Positions 43,123-54,417 of a stretch of 64,000 bases of DNA are shown piece after piece. Source of the stretch: CAWBYL01 sp963793025 (GTDB taxonomy: Bacteria > Actinomycetota > Acidimicrobiia > Acidimicrobiales > Acidimicrobilacustridaceae); contig CAWBYL010000001.1 in NCBI GenBank assembly GCA_963793025.1, forward strand, positions 248,001-312,000, in the 5' to 3' direction. How positions within the stretch are numbered: the stretch's first letter is position 1; every line of letters starts with the position of its first letter. Both the position numbers and the translations under genes were made by a program. The notes under the pieces were generated by a model, which made no database searches, had not been told where the DNA came from, and saw only the letters and a program-made list of their open reading frames with translations.

Positions 43123-43210
43123 GAGCTCCCGTCCCGGGCGGGCCGGTCATCGGTTGGTCACGCTGCACCGGTCCGCGTCGAACGTCGTTCGAAGCCCACG
43201 GCGAAGCCGG

Positions 43211-44005
43211 TCAGCGCGCCGCCCACGCGGCAACGGCGACGATCACCGTGGCGACGGCGGTGGCCCCCAGCGTGACGTGTTCGAACATGGCACTGGTGAC
43301 GAAGTCGATGGGCAGCATGGGGACGACCACCGAGGTCCACACGGTCACCACCACCGCCAGCACCAGGGTGGTCTTGGCGACGCCGGTGACGGCGGTGAGG
43401 CTGCGAGGGAGCCGCTGGCGGACGAGCGCCACGCAGAGAATGGCGATGGCCGCGACGGCGGTGATGGCCAGGTTGATCCACACTCCCGACGGCAGTCCTC
43501 CGGTGGCGCAGCCAGGATCGGCTTCCAAGGACGCCCGGTAGTGCTCGAGATCGAGCGCGTTCGAGAACTGCAGAGCCAGCGAGACGATGGGACCGAGCAC
43601 CGCCGTGGCCAGGAGGATCACAGTCCCGGCCGACTCGAACACGATGGCGTTGGTTCCGTAACTGCTGAGCACGGCCCGCAGACCGAACAGCATCAGCAGA
43701 GTGGCGAGGCCGAACACGGCACCGTTGAGCAGCTGCTCGTGGGCCGCCACCCCGACGGCCGGCCCGTCGGCCGTCCGGCCGGCCAGGACGCCGTAGGTGA
43801 AGCCGAGGATCAGCAGGGTGAAGAACGCGCAGGTGAAGATCACCACTGAGTCGGCGACGTGCGGGTCGTCGGATGCGTTGGCTTCGTGGTCGAGCGGGAG
43901 CAGGATGGCGAGCAGCGCGAAGCCGGCGAGCAGACCGGCGATGGCTGAGTACCAGCCCGCCGACGATGCGATGTCGAACGCAGCGGCGTCGAGGCGGCAG
44001 TCCAT
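43211..44005 (-). CDS. Seven-helix membrane protein of unknown function
   Basis: About 264 aa with seven hydrophobic stretches, for example WYSAIAGLLAGFALLAILLP, SVVIFTCAFFTLLILGFTYG, VFGLATLLMLFGLRAVL, GTVILLATAVLGPIVSLALQ, WINLAITAVAAIAILCVAL, TTLVLAVVVTVWTSVVVPML and TLGATAVATVIVAVAAWAA. No Lys in the last helix, so it is not a rhodopsin despite the helix count. No family recognised. ATG at the start of MDCRLDAAAFD is chosen; a GTG two codons earlier is possible. Divergent from the baeRF-type gene (95 nt between). Confidence 0.65.
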   Translation of the reverse strand: MDCRLDAAAFDIASSAGWYSAIAGLLAGFALLAILLPLDHEANASDDPHVADSVVIFTCAFFTLLILGFTYGVLAGRTADGPAVGVAAHEQLLNGAVFGLATLLMLFGLRAVLSSYGTNAIVFESAGTVILLATAVLGPIVSLALQFSNALDLEHYRASLEADPGCATGGLPSGVWINLAITAVAAIAILCVALVRQRLPRSLTAVTGVAKTTLVLAVVVTVWTSVVVPMLPIDFVTSAMFEHVTLGATAVATVIVAVAAWAAR

Positions 44006-44100
44006 CGGCACTCATCTTGGCCCAGGGCGACAAGCGCTGACCCGAAGGCGGACGATCCAGTCGTGGTAACACTCTCTCCACCCGACCGAACGGATGGCCC

Positions 44101-45176
44101 ATGGCCCTGCACACCGACATCCCCACCCGCTCGGAGATCGAGCGCCTGCTCGACGCCACATCGGCGCACCGAGTGTCGATCTACCTGCCGACCCACCGGG
44201 TCACCCAGGAGACGGCGAGGGACCGTCTCGTGCTGCGCGACATGACGAACCAGGCCATCGAGCGGCTGCGCGACGCGGGGGCCGACGACCAGGACGTCGC
44301 CGACATCGAAGAGCACCTGATGTACCTCGTCGATGACGACGAGTTCTGGGTGGACCAGGCCGACAGCCTCGCTATCTTCGCCAGCGCCAACCGGTTCGAA
44401 ACGCACCGCCTGCCGAACCACCTCATCGCCTCGGTCCATGTGTCGGACCGCTTCCACATCACTCCCCTGCTGCGGTCGGTGAGCTTCCCCAGGCCGCGTG
44501 GGTCCTGGCCATCTCGCAGGGCTCGGTCCGGTTGCTCGAGATCGGCCCGTCCGGCTCACCTCGGGAAGTGCACGTACCGAGCATGCCCAAGGACGCCTGG
44601 GAGTCGTCAGGCAACAAGATCCACCGGGCACGAGAGGCGGCCTATGCCCGCAAGGTCGACGCCGCGCTGCGGGAAGTGCTCACCGGCTCGGACCTTCCCC
44701 TGATCATCTCCGCCTCGCAGCCGATGGCGGCGCTGTTCCGCTCGGCCAGCACCTACCCGCACGTGGTGGCCGAACGTGAGCACGGCAGCCCGGACACGAC
44801 GTCCGACGCCGACCTGGCCGAGGCAGCACGCGGCATCCTCGACGAGGTCTACGCCGACGAGCTCGCCGAGCTGGCGCAGCGGTTCGACGAACGCCGTTCC
44901 CAGGGCCGCAGTGCGGTCGACCTGTCCGACATCGCCCGACTCGCCACCCTCGGTGCGGTCGACACGGTGCTGGTCGACATCGACCGGACGGTGCCCGGCG
45001 CGATCGACGAGGCCGGGGCCGTGACGTTCGCCGAGGACGAGGGAGCCGACAGCTACGGAGTCCTCGACGAGATCGTGCGCCGAGTGCTGCTGGCCGGCGG
45101 TCGCGTGCTGGCGGTGCGGGCCGACGACATCCCCGATGGCGGTCCGGCCGCGGCGATCCTCCGCTACGTCATCTGA
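44101..45176 (+). CDS. baeRF-type (archaeo-eukaryotic release factor-like) protein, frame break in the middle
   Basis: Member of the bacterial eRF1-domain families (baeRF), about 358 aa when joined. The N-terminal half has HRVSIYLPTHRVTQETARDR and LADSLAIFASANRFETHRLPNHL (a typical block); the C-terminal half has HRAREAAYARKVDAALREVL, PLIISASQPMAALFRSAS, RLATLGAVDTVLVDIDRTVPG and ILRYVI, the eRF1 domain-3-like fold. The frame breaks at the CCCC at 44487-44490: one C is missing, since adding one joins LLRSVSFP to QAAWVLAISQGSVRLLEIG. As read, two overlapping open frames result (ending 44703, and resuming in a second frame near 44490). Proposed roles of baeRFs are in ribosome or stress biology; none is proven for this family. 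Confidence 0.8.
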
Positions 45177-45192
45177 ACGTGCCGGCGTCATC

Positions 45193-45217
45193 TGGTCAGC
45201 TGGGATCCGTCTGACCA
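45193..45217. terminator. Hairpin between convergent genes (possible terminator)
   Basis: Perfect 7-bp arms TGGTCAG/CTGACCA with an 11-nt loop in the 79-nt gap between the baeRF-type gene and hyuB, which converge. No T-run follows on either strand, so an intrinsic terminator is only possible. Confidence 0.3.
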
Positions 45218-45255
45218 CCAGCCTCCTCGGAGAGCCTCCCATCGCTGGTGACAGC

Positions 45256-46818
45256 TCAGCTGACCGCTCCCCAGCCGCCTCCGCCCGGCGTCAGCATGCG
45301 CACGACGTCTCCGCTCGCCAACGAGATGGTGCACTTGTCGGGGAGACGCTCGGCGCGGCTCTCGTCGCCTCCCGGGAGCAACCAGTTCTCCCCCACCGCT
45401 CCCGGCCCGCCGCCGGCCATCCCCCACGGCTGAGAGCGGCGTCGCTCGGTGATGAGCGACAACGTCGTGTCGACGAGGACCTCGATGTCGCGCTCGATGC
45501 CCTCACCCCCGGGCCCGGTACCGGTGCCACCACTCCCCTGGCGAAGCCGCTGGCGGAGGACCCGCAGCGGGAAGGCGCGTTCCAGGGCCTCGACCGGCGT
45601 GTTCCTCGTGTTGGTCATGGCGGTGTGCACGCCGCTCATGCCCGGACCTCCGATGCGCCCTCCCTGACCGCCGCCCACCGTCTCGTAGTAGACCCACGGC
45701 CGGCCGGCGGCGTCGGTGCCCCCCATGAGCAGGTTGTTCATCGTGCCCTGCGACGCGGCGCCGACCTGACCGGGCAGGGCCAGGGCCAGTGCGCCGAGGC
45801 AGAGGTCGGCGACCCGCTGGCTGACCTCCACGTTGCCGGCGCCGACCGCAGCGGGCGCGAGGGCGTCCACGATCGTGCCGGGTCGGGTGCGCACCTCCAC
45901 GGGCCGCAGCGCTCCACCGTTGCTGGGGATCGTCGGATCGAGGGCGCAGCGCAGGGCGTAGATGGCCGCGCTCACGGTGACCGCCCGCACCGCGTTCACG
46001 TTCCCCGGCCGCTGGTCGTCGCACTCCGTCAGGTCGAACGAGATGCGGTCGCCCTCGACGACGACGGCCACCCGCACGTGGGTCTCGACCTGCTGCTCGG
46101 GCCGGGGACCGAAGGAGTCGACCACGTCGGCGAACTCCCACCGCCCGTCGGGGAAGTCGCTCAGCGCCGCCCGCATGCGCGCCTCGCCGTGGGCCAGCAC
46201 CTCGGCCAGCGGTGCGTCGGCCAGACCGGCCAGGCGCTCAACGCCGCGCCGGTTGGCTCCGAGCTGGGCGTCGAGGTCGCCCGCCCGTTCGTCAGGGGTT
46301 CGGGAGTTGGCCGTCAGCACGGCCCGCACCTCGTCGGTGAGCAGGACCGGAGGAAGCCGGAGGCCTTCGGCGTAGATCTCCACCGCGTCGGCGGGCATCG
46401 ACCCCGGGGCGGCCCCGCCCACGTCGGCGTGGTGGGCCCGGTTGGCTGCCCACCCGACGAGGCGGCCGTCGACGATGCACGGAGCCACCACGGTGATGTC
46501 GTTGAGGTGCGTCCCGCCGGCGAAGGGGTCGTTGAGGATGATCTGGCCGTCGGATCCGAGCCGCGACCAGCCCGGTGTGCCGGGACCGAAGCGCTCGATG
46601 GCCGCCACCACCGACGCCGGCATGGAACCGAGGTGCACCGGGATGTGCTCGGCCTGCACCAGCAGCTCGCCGGCGGCGGTGAACAGGGCGGCCGAGTGGT
46701 CGTGGCGCTCCTTGATGTTGGGGCTGAAGGCACTGCGGGCCAGCACCGCCCCCATCTCGGTGGCAATGCCCGTGAGCCGGGCGATCAGCACCTGCAGGCC
46801 GGCGGCATCGAGGCTCAC
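45256..46818 (-). CDS. hyuB: Hydantoinase/oxoprolinase subunit B (HyuB-like)
   Basis: 520-aa subunit that pairs with HyuA in ATP-dependent 5-oxoprolinase, N-methylhydantoinase or acetone carboxylase-type enzymes. Typical blocks: TEMGAVLARSAFSPNIKERHDHSAALF, HLGSMPASV, ILNDPFAGGTHLNDITVV, NRAHHADVGG, GSMPADA, and NNLLMGGTD, YYETVGGGQGG. GTG start giving SLDAAGLQVLIARL matches where the family usually begins. The same frame is open upstream but encodes a repetitive GVGVGV tract from a G-rich tandem repeat, which I exclude. Unlike most hyuAB pairs the two genes are 217 nt apart with a large hairpin between. Confidence 0.9.
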   Translation of the reverse strand: MSLDAAGLQVLIARLTGIATEMGAVLARSAFSPNIKERHDHSAALFTAAGELLVQAEHIPVHLGSMPASVVAAIERFGPGTPGWSRLGSDGQIILNDPFAGGTHLNDITVVAPCIVDGRLVGWAANRAHHADVGGAAPGSMPADAVEIYAEGLRLPPVLLTDEVRAVLTANSRTPDERAGDLDAQLGANRRGVERLAGLADAPLAEVLAHGEARMRAALSDFPDGRWEFADVVDSFGPRPEQQVETHVRVAVVVEGDRISFDLTECDDQRPGNVNAVRAVTVSAAIYALRCALDPTIPSNGGALRPVEVRTRPGTIVDALAPAAVGAGNVEVSQRVADLCLGALALALPGQVGAASQGTMNNLLMGGTDAAGRPWVYYETVGGGQGGRIGGPGMSGVHTAMTNTRNTPVEALERAFPLRVLRQRLRQGSGGTGTGPGGEGIERDIEVLVDTTLSLITERRRSQPWGMAGGGPGAVGENWLLPGGDESRAERLPDKCTISLASGDVVRMLTPGGGGWGAVS

Positions 46819-46834
46819 CCCGACCACCCCCGCC

Positions 46835-46900
<66 letters not shown>

Positions 46901-46914
46901 ACCACCCCGACGAC

Positions 46915-46970
46915 CCCGAAACGATGCGCATCTCGCGTGCTCCAGCACGCGAGATGCGCATCGTTTCGGG
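46915..46970. repeat. Perfect 27-bp-arm hairpin between hyuA and hyuB
   Basis: Arms at 46915-46941 and 46944-46970 are exact complements with a 2-base loop (CC). Each arm begins CCCGAAACGATGCGCATC in its own sense and contains the palindrome GATGCGCATC. No T-run follows. Such a long perfect palindrome is unusual inside an operon. Confidence 0.9.
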
Positions 46971-47035
46971 CGGGAGGGCGGGTGGGAGAGCGGGTCGGAG
47001 AGCGGAGGGAAGAGCGGGTGTGGGAGGAGGGGCTG

Positions 47036-48892
47036 TCATCGGTTCCACCGGCGTAGGACGAGGGCACCGGCGGCGCCGGGCTCGGCGCTCCAGCCGTCGG
47101 GCACCCAGATGGTGCAGTCGGGTTCGGCGATCACCGCGGGCCCGAGCGCACCCCGCCGCTCGGGGATGGGCAGGTCGGCCGTCAGCACCGGCGAGTCGAT
47201 CCAGGCCCGGGCCCGGACAGCCACCACCTCGACCGGATGGTCGGGGCGCTCGTAGCCGTTGCGCAGCCGGTGCTCCCGATGGAACCGCCGGGGGTGGCGA
47301 ACGCTGAGCTCGTGGCTCTGGCCCGCATAGCGGCAGTCGAACGTGGCATCGAGGTGCACGATCGGGCCCAGGTCCCGCTCGACCGGATCCACCACGCCAC
47401 CTTCGCTCCCGGAGGTCGTGTGCTCCTCCCAGCCGACCTGGGCGAACACGCGCTGGCGGGCCTCGTGCCAGAGATCGTCCGACATGGCGCGCGCGGCAGC
47501 GTGGTCGAGCGGGTCGGGCACCGAACGCACCAGATCGACCTGCAACGGGGCGCCGAGGATGCCCACGGCGGACAGCACCCCGGCGCGGGCGGGGACGATG
47601 ACCGCGTCCATCTCCAGCGCGTCGGCCAGGGCGCACGCGTGCAGCGGACCGGCCCCGCCGAAGGCGACCAGCGCCAGCCCCCTGGGGTCGACGCCGCGTT
47701 CCACCGACACGATCCGCAGGGCCTCCTCCATGGCGGCATCGACCACCCGGATGACGCCCTCGGCGCTCACGCCGGCCCCGCGCAGCGCCGCTCGTGCGGC
47801 CTCCAGGTCGAGGGCGCCCAGCCCGGGGAACGCGGCGTCGGCCGGGATGCGGCCGGCGGCCAGGTCGGCGTCGGTGACGGTGGGCTCGACCCCGCCCCGG
47901 CCGTAGCAGGCCGGTCCGGGCACCGCGCCGGCGCTGCGGGGCCCGACGACCAGGGCACCGCCGTCGTCGAGGTGGGCGATGGACCCGCCCCCGGCGCCGA
48001 TGGTGAGCACGTCGAGAGACGGAAGGCGCACGGGCAGGCCCGCGACCTCCCGCTCGGTCGCAGGGGCGGGCTGCCCGTCGAGCACCAGGCACACGTCGGT
48101 CGAGGTGCCGCCCATGTCGAAGGTGACGGCGTTGGGATAGCCGTTGGCCACCGCCGCCGCCGCCCCGGCCAGCACTCCGCCCGCCGGCCCCGAGAGGAGC
48201 AGCGCAGCAGGACGCATGGCCGCCTCGGCCGCGGGGACGAGGCCGCCGGCCGAGGTCATCACGTCAACCCTGTCGGCCGCCGCCCCCAGGCGATGGAGGT
48301 ACTGCCGGCAGATCGGACGCAGGTAGGCGTTGACGACCGTGGTGACCGTGCGCTCGTACTCCCGGAACTCGGGCGACACCTCGCAGGAGATGGACACGTC
48401 GACGCCACGGGACTCGAGCTCGATGGCGGCCAGCATCTCGTGGGCGGGCTGGAGATCGCTGTGCAGCAGGCACACGGCCACGGCCTGGACGTCCTCGGGC
48501 ACCGGCGGCACCGGCCCCAGCTCCTGGAGCTCCGAACCGTCGGCGGCCAGGCGGCCTTCGACCTCGAGGCGCAGCTCTCTCGGGACGAGCGGCTCGGGCC
48601 GCACCACGGTCGGGTCGTAGAGCGACGGCCGGTCCTGGCGGGCGATCTCGATCACGTCGGCGAACCCCGCCGTGGTGAGCAGCGCCACCCTGGCCCCCCG
48701 CCGCTCCAGGAGCGCGTTGGTGGCCACGGTGGTGCCGTGGGCCAGCTCAGCGGGCGAGTCGGCCCCGAGCTCGGCCATCCCGGTGCGCACCGCTTCGCCC
48801 GGATCCTCCCGGGTGGACGGCACCTTGGTGATGCGGCCGTCGTCGGTGACCACGTCGGTGAAGGTCCCGCCGGTGTCGGTGCCGACGCGCAT
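47036..48892 (-). CDS. hyuA: Hydantoinase/oxoprolinase subunit A (HyuA-like)
   Basis: 618-aa ATP-binding subunit of the hydantoinase/5-oxoprolinase family, which hydrolyses cyclic amides such as 5-oxoproline or hydantoins at the cost of ATP. Motifs: GTDTGGTFTDVV (phosphate 1 loop of the acetate-kinase/Hsp70 fold), AHGTTVATNALLER, DVMTSAGGL, LLLSGPAGGV, VTFDMGGTSTDVCLV, IGAGGGSIAHLD and VAFGGAGPLHACALADAL. It starts 6 nt after the rnhA-like stop on the same strand. Its TGA is overlapped by an ATG (ATGA), the usual coupling to hyuB, but here that ATG opens only a low-complexity frame across the hairpin and repeats. Confidence 0.92.
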   Translation of the reverse strand: MRVGTDTGGTFTDVVTDDGRITKVPSTREDPGEAVRTGMAELGADSPAELAHGTTVATNALLERRGARVALLTTAGFADVIEIARQDRPSLYDPTVVRPEPLVPRELRLEVEGRLAADGSELQELGPVPPVPEDVQAVAVCLLHSDLQPAHEMLAAIELESRGVDVSISCEVSPEFREYERTVTTVVNAYLRPICRQYLHRLGAAADRVDVMTSAGGLVPAAEAAMRPAALLLSGPAGGVLAGAAAAVANGYPNAVTFDMGGTSTDVCLVLDGQPAPATEREVAGLPVRLPSLDVLTIGAGGGSIAHLDDGGALVVGPRSAGAVPGPACYGRGGVEPTVTDADLAAGRIPADAAFPGLGALDLEAARAALRGAGVSAEGVIRVVDAAMEEALRIVSVERGVDPRGLALVAFGGAGPLHACALADALEMDAVIVPARAGVLSAVGILGAPLQVDLVRSVPDPLDHAAARAMSDDLWHEARQRVFAQVGWEEHTTSGSEGGVVDPVERDLGPIVHLDATFDCRYAGQSHELSVRHPRRFHREHRLRNGYERPDHPVEVVAVRARAWIDSPVLTADLPIPERRGALGPAVIAEPDCTIWVPDGWSAEPGAAGALVLRRWNR

Positions 48893-48898
48893 CGCCCG

Positions 48899-49975
48899 TC
48901 AACCGCCCCCGGGCCCGCCCGCGGCCCGGGCCCGTCGCGTCGTCGACTCGGCCGGCGCCACCCCGACCACGTCCACGGCGTCGTGGCCGAGGTGGTCGAC
49001 CAGCGATCGGTACTGGCGACCGACGACCTCGTCCACGCCGTCCCAGACGATCACTGCGGCGTCGACGTGGCGGGCCAGCCAGTCCTCCCGCCGGGCCATG
49101 GAGGCGACCTGTCCCTGGCGGGAGTCGGGCGCGGCGTGGTCCAGCACCACGGTGGAGTCGGCCTCGTCCACCAGCTCCTCGAACCGCTGGCGATGGTCAT
49201 CGGGCCACGACGCCGCCGGATCGGGCCACGGGAGCACGGCCACGTAGGCCAACCCGGCGCCGACGGCCGCCTCGGCACCGAGCTGCTCGGTCCCGCGCCG
49301 CAGCCCGGTGACGACGATGGCGTCGGGATGATCCTCGGCCAGACCGGCCAGGGCTCCGATGAGGGTGTCGACGACGTCACCGGCGCTCGCGGGATCCTCG
49401 TCGACCTCGAATCCGGGTGGACGTTGGCCGCCCACCAGCACCGCCCACCCGTCGTAGGGTCGACCCGGCGCGGGGCTGACGCCATGGGCTCCCGCCTCGG
49501 TCCCGAAGCCGTCCGCCGGACCCAGCTCCGTGGGCGGGTCGTCACCCGACCGTGGCCGCTGCGTGGCCGCCGCCTCGACGCAGAGGCGGTCGACGAGGTC
49601 GTTCATCGGATCCGACGAATGGCCCTTCACCCAGCGGAAGGTGACGTCGCCCCGCTCCAGCACGAGCTCGACGAAGGGCTCCCACAAGTCGCGGTTGGCC
49701 ACCGGCTTCTTCTGCGAGTTGAGCCATCCCCGCCGCCGCCAACCCTCGTGCCACCGGTCGCGGAAGCAGTTGACGACATAGGTCGAGTCGCTGACCACCT
49801 CCAGCGGGCCGGGCAGCGAGCGCACCGCCTCGAACGCCGCGCTGATCTCCATCCGCTGGTTGGTCGTGTGGGCGGCGGGTCCCGCGGCGAAGGGGCCCTC
49901 GGGCACGGCCCACGCCCAGCCGCCCGGTCCAGGATTCCCCCGACACGCCCCATCCGTGTACACGACGGTCGTCAC
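48899..49975 (-). CDS. rnhA: RNase HI fused to a C-terminal SLOG/YpsA-like Rossmann domain
   Basis: 358 aa, about twice the usual RNase HI length. Residues 1-135 are RNase HI, degrading RNA in RNA-DNA hybrids, with the catalytic set D8 (YTDGACRGNPGPGGW), E43 (QRMEISAAFEA), D63 (VVSDSTYVVN), H119 (VKGHSSDPMND) and D129. Residues 135-175 are a linker. About 175-335 (DAIVVTGLRRGTEQLGAEAA, YVAVLPWPDPAASWPDDHRQ, ADSTVVLD, REDWLARHVDAAVIVWDG) match the pattern of SLOG/YpsA-like (DUF1273/LOG-type) nucleotide-binding domains: a G-x-x-x-G-x-E loop, a gate strand, then R-x-x-x-[LM]-x-D...VWDG. This fusion is the notable point. Divergent from aceE. Confidence 0.88.
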   Translation of the reverse strand: MTTVVYTDGACRGNPGPGGWAWAVPEGPFAAGPAAHTTNQRMEISAAFEAVRSLPGPLEVVSDSTYVVNCFRDRWHEGWRRRGWLNSQKKPVANRDLWEPFVELVLERGDVTFRWVKGHSSDPMNDLVDRLCVEAAATQRPRSGDDPPTELGPADGFGTEAGAHGVSPAPGRPYDGWAVLVGGQRPPGFEVDEDPASAGDVVDTLIGALAGLAEDHPDAIVVTGLRRGTEQLGAEAAVGAGLAYVAVLPWPDPAASWPDDHRQRFEELVDEADSTVVLDHAAPDSRQGQVASMARREDWLARHVDAAVIVWDGVDEVVGRQYRSLVDHLGHDAVDVVGVAPAESTTRRARAAGGPGGG

Positions 49976-50111
49976 CGACTCAGCGTCTCACACCCCTCAC
50001 CCGGCGGGGACCACCCTGCGTCACCGAGCATTCATCCCGGTACCCACCGGTAACCGCAGGTGAGCGGGCATCATGGGAGGGCTCGCTCTTCGATCAGAGA
50101 GGCTTCCGCGC

Positions 50112-52813
<2,702 letters not shown>

Positions 52814-52814
<1 letters not shown>

Positions 52815-53200
52815 TGGAGAGCGACGAGGCGGGCGAGCAGGACGACTTCGATCCCGAGAACCCCCCGGTCGAGCCGTGGTACTCGGTGCGCTGCGTCATC
52901 CGCTTCGACGACGGGGGGCCGACGAGCACCTACGAGGAGCGCATCACCCTGTGGCGGGCGCCGTCGCCCGACGAGGCGCTGGAGATGGCCGAGGCCGAGG
53001 TCGCCGTCTACGTCGGCGAGCTGGACCACGCCGAGTACACCGGCTTCGCCCAGTCGTTCAACCTCTTCGCCGGCCACACCATCGGCCACGGCGACGAGAT
53101 CTTCTCGTTGATGCGCGACTCCGACCTCGACCCCGAGGACTACCTCGACACGTTCTTCGACACCGGCGCCGAGCACCAGGGCTCTCTCGACGACCGGTAG
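52814..53200 (+). CDS. Small acidic protein coupled to aceE (DUF4288-like)
   Basis: 128-aa acidic protein with no helix or signal. The core WYSVRCVIRFDDGGPTSTYEERITLWRA followed by SPDEALEMAEAEVAVYV and EYTGFAQSFNLF resembles DUF4288, a small alpha/beta domain of unknown function. The GTG shares one base with the aceE stop, so it is translationally coupled and may serve the same pathway; that is inference. A C-terminal acidic stretch (SDLDPEDYLDTFFDTGAE) ends the chain. Confidence 0.65.
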
Positions 53201-53246
53201 GCGGATGCCGGCCGGCGCGACGAGGAGCCACCGGTACGATCGATCC

Positions 53247-53849
53247 ATGGCCAAAGCGTCGATCCCCATCACCGGCATCCCCGAGGCCGACCAGTTGCTC
53301 GTCACCGACCCGCTGGCCCTTCTGATCGGCATGCTGCTCGATCAGCAGGTGCCCATGGAGTGGGCCTTCAAGGGTCCCTACACCCTCAGCCAGCGTCTGG
53401 ACGGACCCCTCGACGCCGGCGAGATCGCGGCGATGGGCCAGGACGCCGTCGTCGAGATCTTCTGCGCCAAGCCGGCCATGCACCGCTATCCGGCGGTCAT
53501 GGCCCGCCGCACGTGGGAGCTGTGCCAGTTCCTCGTCGACCACTACGACGGCGACGCGGCCAAGGTCTGGAGGGGCGTGCGGTCCGGCGACGAGCTCTAC
53601 CGCCGCCTGAGGGAGCTGCCCGGTTACGGCGAGGAGAAGGCCAAGATCTTCATGGCCATCCTGGCCAAGCGGCTCGGCAAGAAGCCGACCGGGTGGGAGG
53701 CGGCGGCCGCGCCGTTCTCCGATCCCACCCCGCGCTCGGTGGCCGACGTCGCGTCGGCCGAGACGCTGGCCCAGGTCCGGCAGTTCAAGAAGGCCCAGAA
53801 GGCGGCCCGTCGCTCGAAGGCCGACGCCCCGGTCACGTCGGCGGGTTGA
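53247..53849 (+). CDS. HhH-GPD family DNA repair-like protein
   Basis: 200-aa member of an actinobacterial HhH-GPD family related to base-excision glycosylases. Features: DPLALLIGMLLDQQVPMEWAF (the usual MLLDQQVP start of the glycosylase core), RYPAVMARRTWELCQFLVDHYDGD, and the hairpin LRELPGYGEEKAKIFMAILAKRLG. I cannot point to the catalytic Asp of the GPD motif with confidence, so lesion specificity or activity is open. The C-terminus is Lys/Ala-rich. ATG follows a short spacer after the acidic gene. Its last 17 bases overlap the convergent lipoprotein gene. Confidence 0.8.
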   Translation: MAKASIPITGIPEADQLLVTDPLALLIGMLLDQQVPMEWAFKGPYTLSQRLDGPLDAGEIAAMGQDAVVEIFCAKPAMHRYPAVMARRTWELCQFLVDHYDGDAAKVWRGVRSGDELYRRLRELPGYGEEKAKIFMAILAKRLGKKPTGWEAAAAPFSDPTPRSVADVASAETLAQVRQFKKAQKAARRSKADAPVTSAG

Positions 53850-54417
53850 ACTCGGCGTAGTCGCCCCGCGTGAGCGTGCCTCGGCTGATCCGTCCGTTGC
53901 CGGTGGGCACGTCGACGGGCTCGCCTTCCAGGGTGAACGTCACCTGACCGATGCCCGGCCGACCGGTCGCCGTGTAGACGATCTGGGCGATGGCCGGCAG
54001 CTGGTCGACCGCACTGATCTCGCTGAAGCTGGCGCTGAGGTCGACCGTCGCCAGCCCCCGTTCGACGGTGACCGAGGCGATCACGTCGGTCTCGCCCAGC
54101 GCGTTGCGCAGCTCCTCCCCCGCCCCCAGCTCGCTCGGGCTGCGCTCCAGCTCGCCCAGCACCGAGGTGATGGTGCCGTCGTCGACCCGTCGCGAGACGG
54201 GGGCCAGCAGGCCCGAGGCCGGGTCGTAGAGGAAGATCTCGACACGCACGCCGGAGAGGGACACGACGCCGTCGGGCGGCGCGCTGTTCGGGTCGAGAAG
54301 GTCGAACGGGACGTCGTCGGGCTTGGCCCGGTCCGCGCCGCCACTGGCGGGCACACCGCAGGCGCCGAGGACGGCCACGAGGACGAGGCTCACTGCTGCG
54401 GCCGCGATTCGCCTCAC
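53833..54417 (-). CDS. GerMN-domain lipoprotein (LpqB-like context)
   Basis: 194-aa exported lipoprotein: signal peptide MRRIAAAAVSLVLVAVLGAC with lipobox LGAC, then a GerMN (sporulation/germination-type) domain, VRVEIFLYDPASGLLAPVSR, TSVLGELERSPSELGAGEELRNAL, VERGLATVDLSASFSEISAVDQLPAIAQIVYTAT and GIGQVTFTLEGEPVDVP. The GTG start overlaps the sensor kinase stop (GTGA). In actinobacteria the MtrB kinase is usually followed by LpqB, a larger lipoprotein containing GerMN; this is a short version in the same position, so it probably modulates the kinase. Role inferred from context. Confidence 0.83.
   Translation of the reverse strand: MRRIAAAAVSLVLVAVLGACGVPASGGADRAKPDDVPFDLLDPNSAPPDGVVSLSGVRVEIFLYDPASGLLAPVSRRVDDGTITSVLGELERSPSELGAGEELRNALGETDVIASVTVERGLATVDLSASFSEISAVDQLPAIAQIVYTATGRPGIGQVTFTLEGEPVDVPTGNGRISRGTLTRGDYAEFNPPT

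Noticed and set aside
43178..43192. TCGAACG-T-CGTTCGA palindrome between msrA and the 7-TM gene
   Set aside because: Arms of 7 bp with a 1-base loop cannot form a normal terminator hairpin and no second copy was seen; likely chance.
43211..44005. The seven-helix protein as a second rhodopsin
   Set aside because: No Lys in the last helix and no carboxylate/aromatic retinal-pocket pattern.
47237..50053. Very long plus-strand open frame opposite hyuA and rnhA
   Set aside because: It is antisense to clear genes, rich in Gly, Arg, Val and His, and has no family motif; long antisense frames are expected at this GC content.
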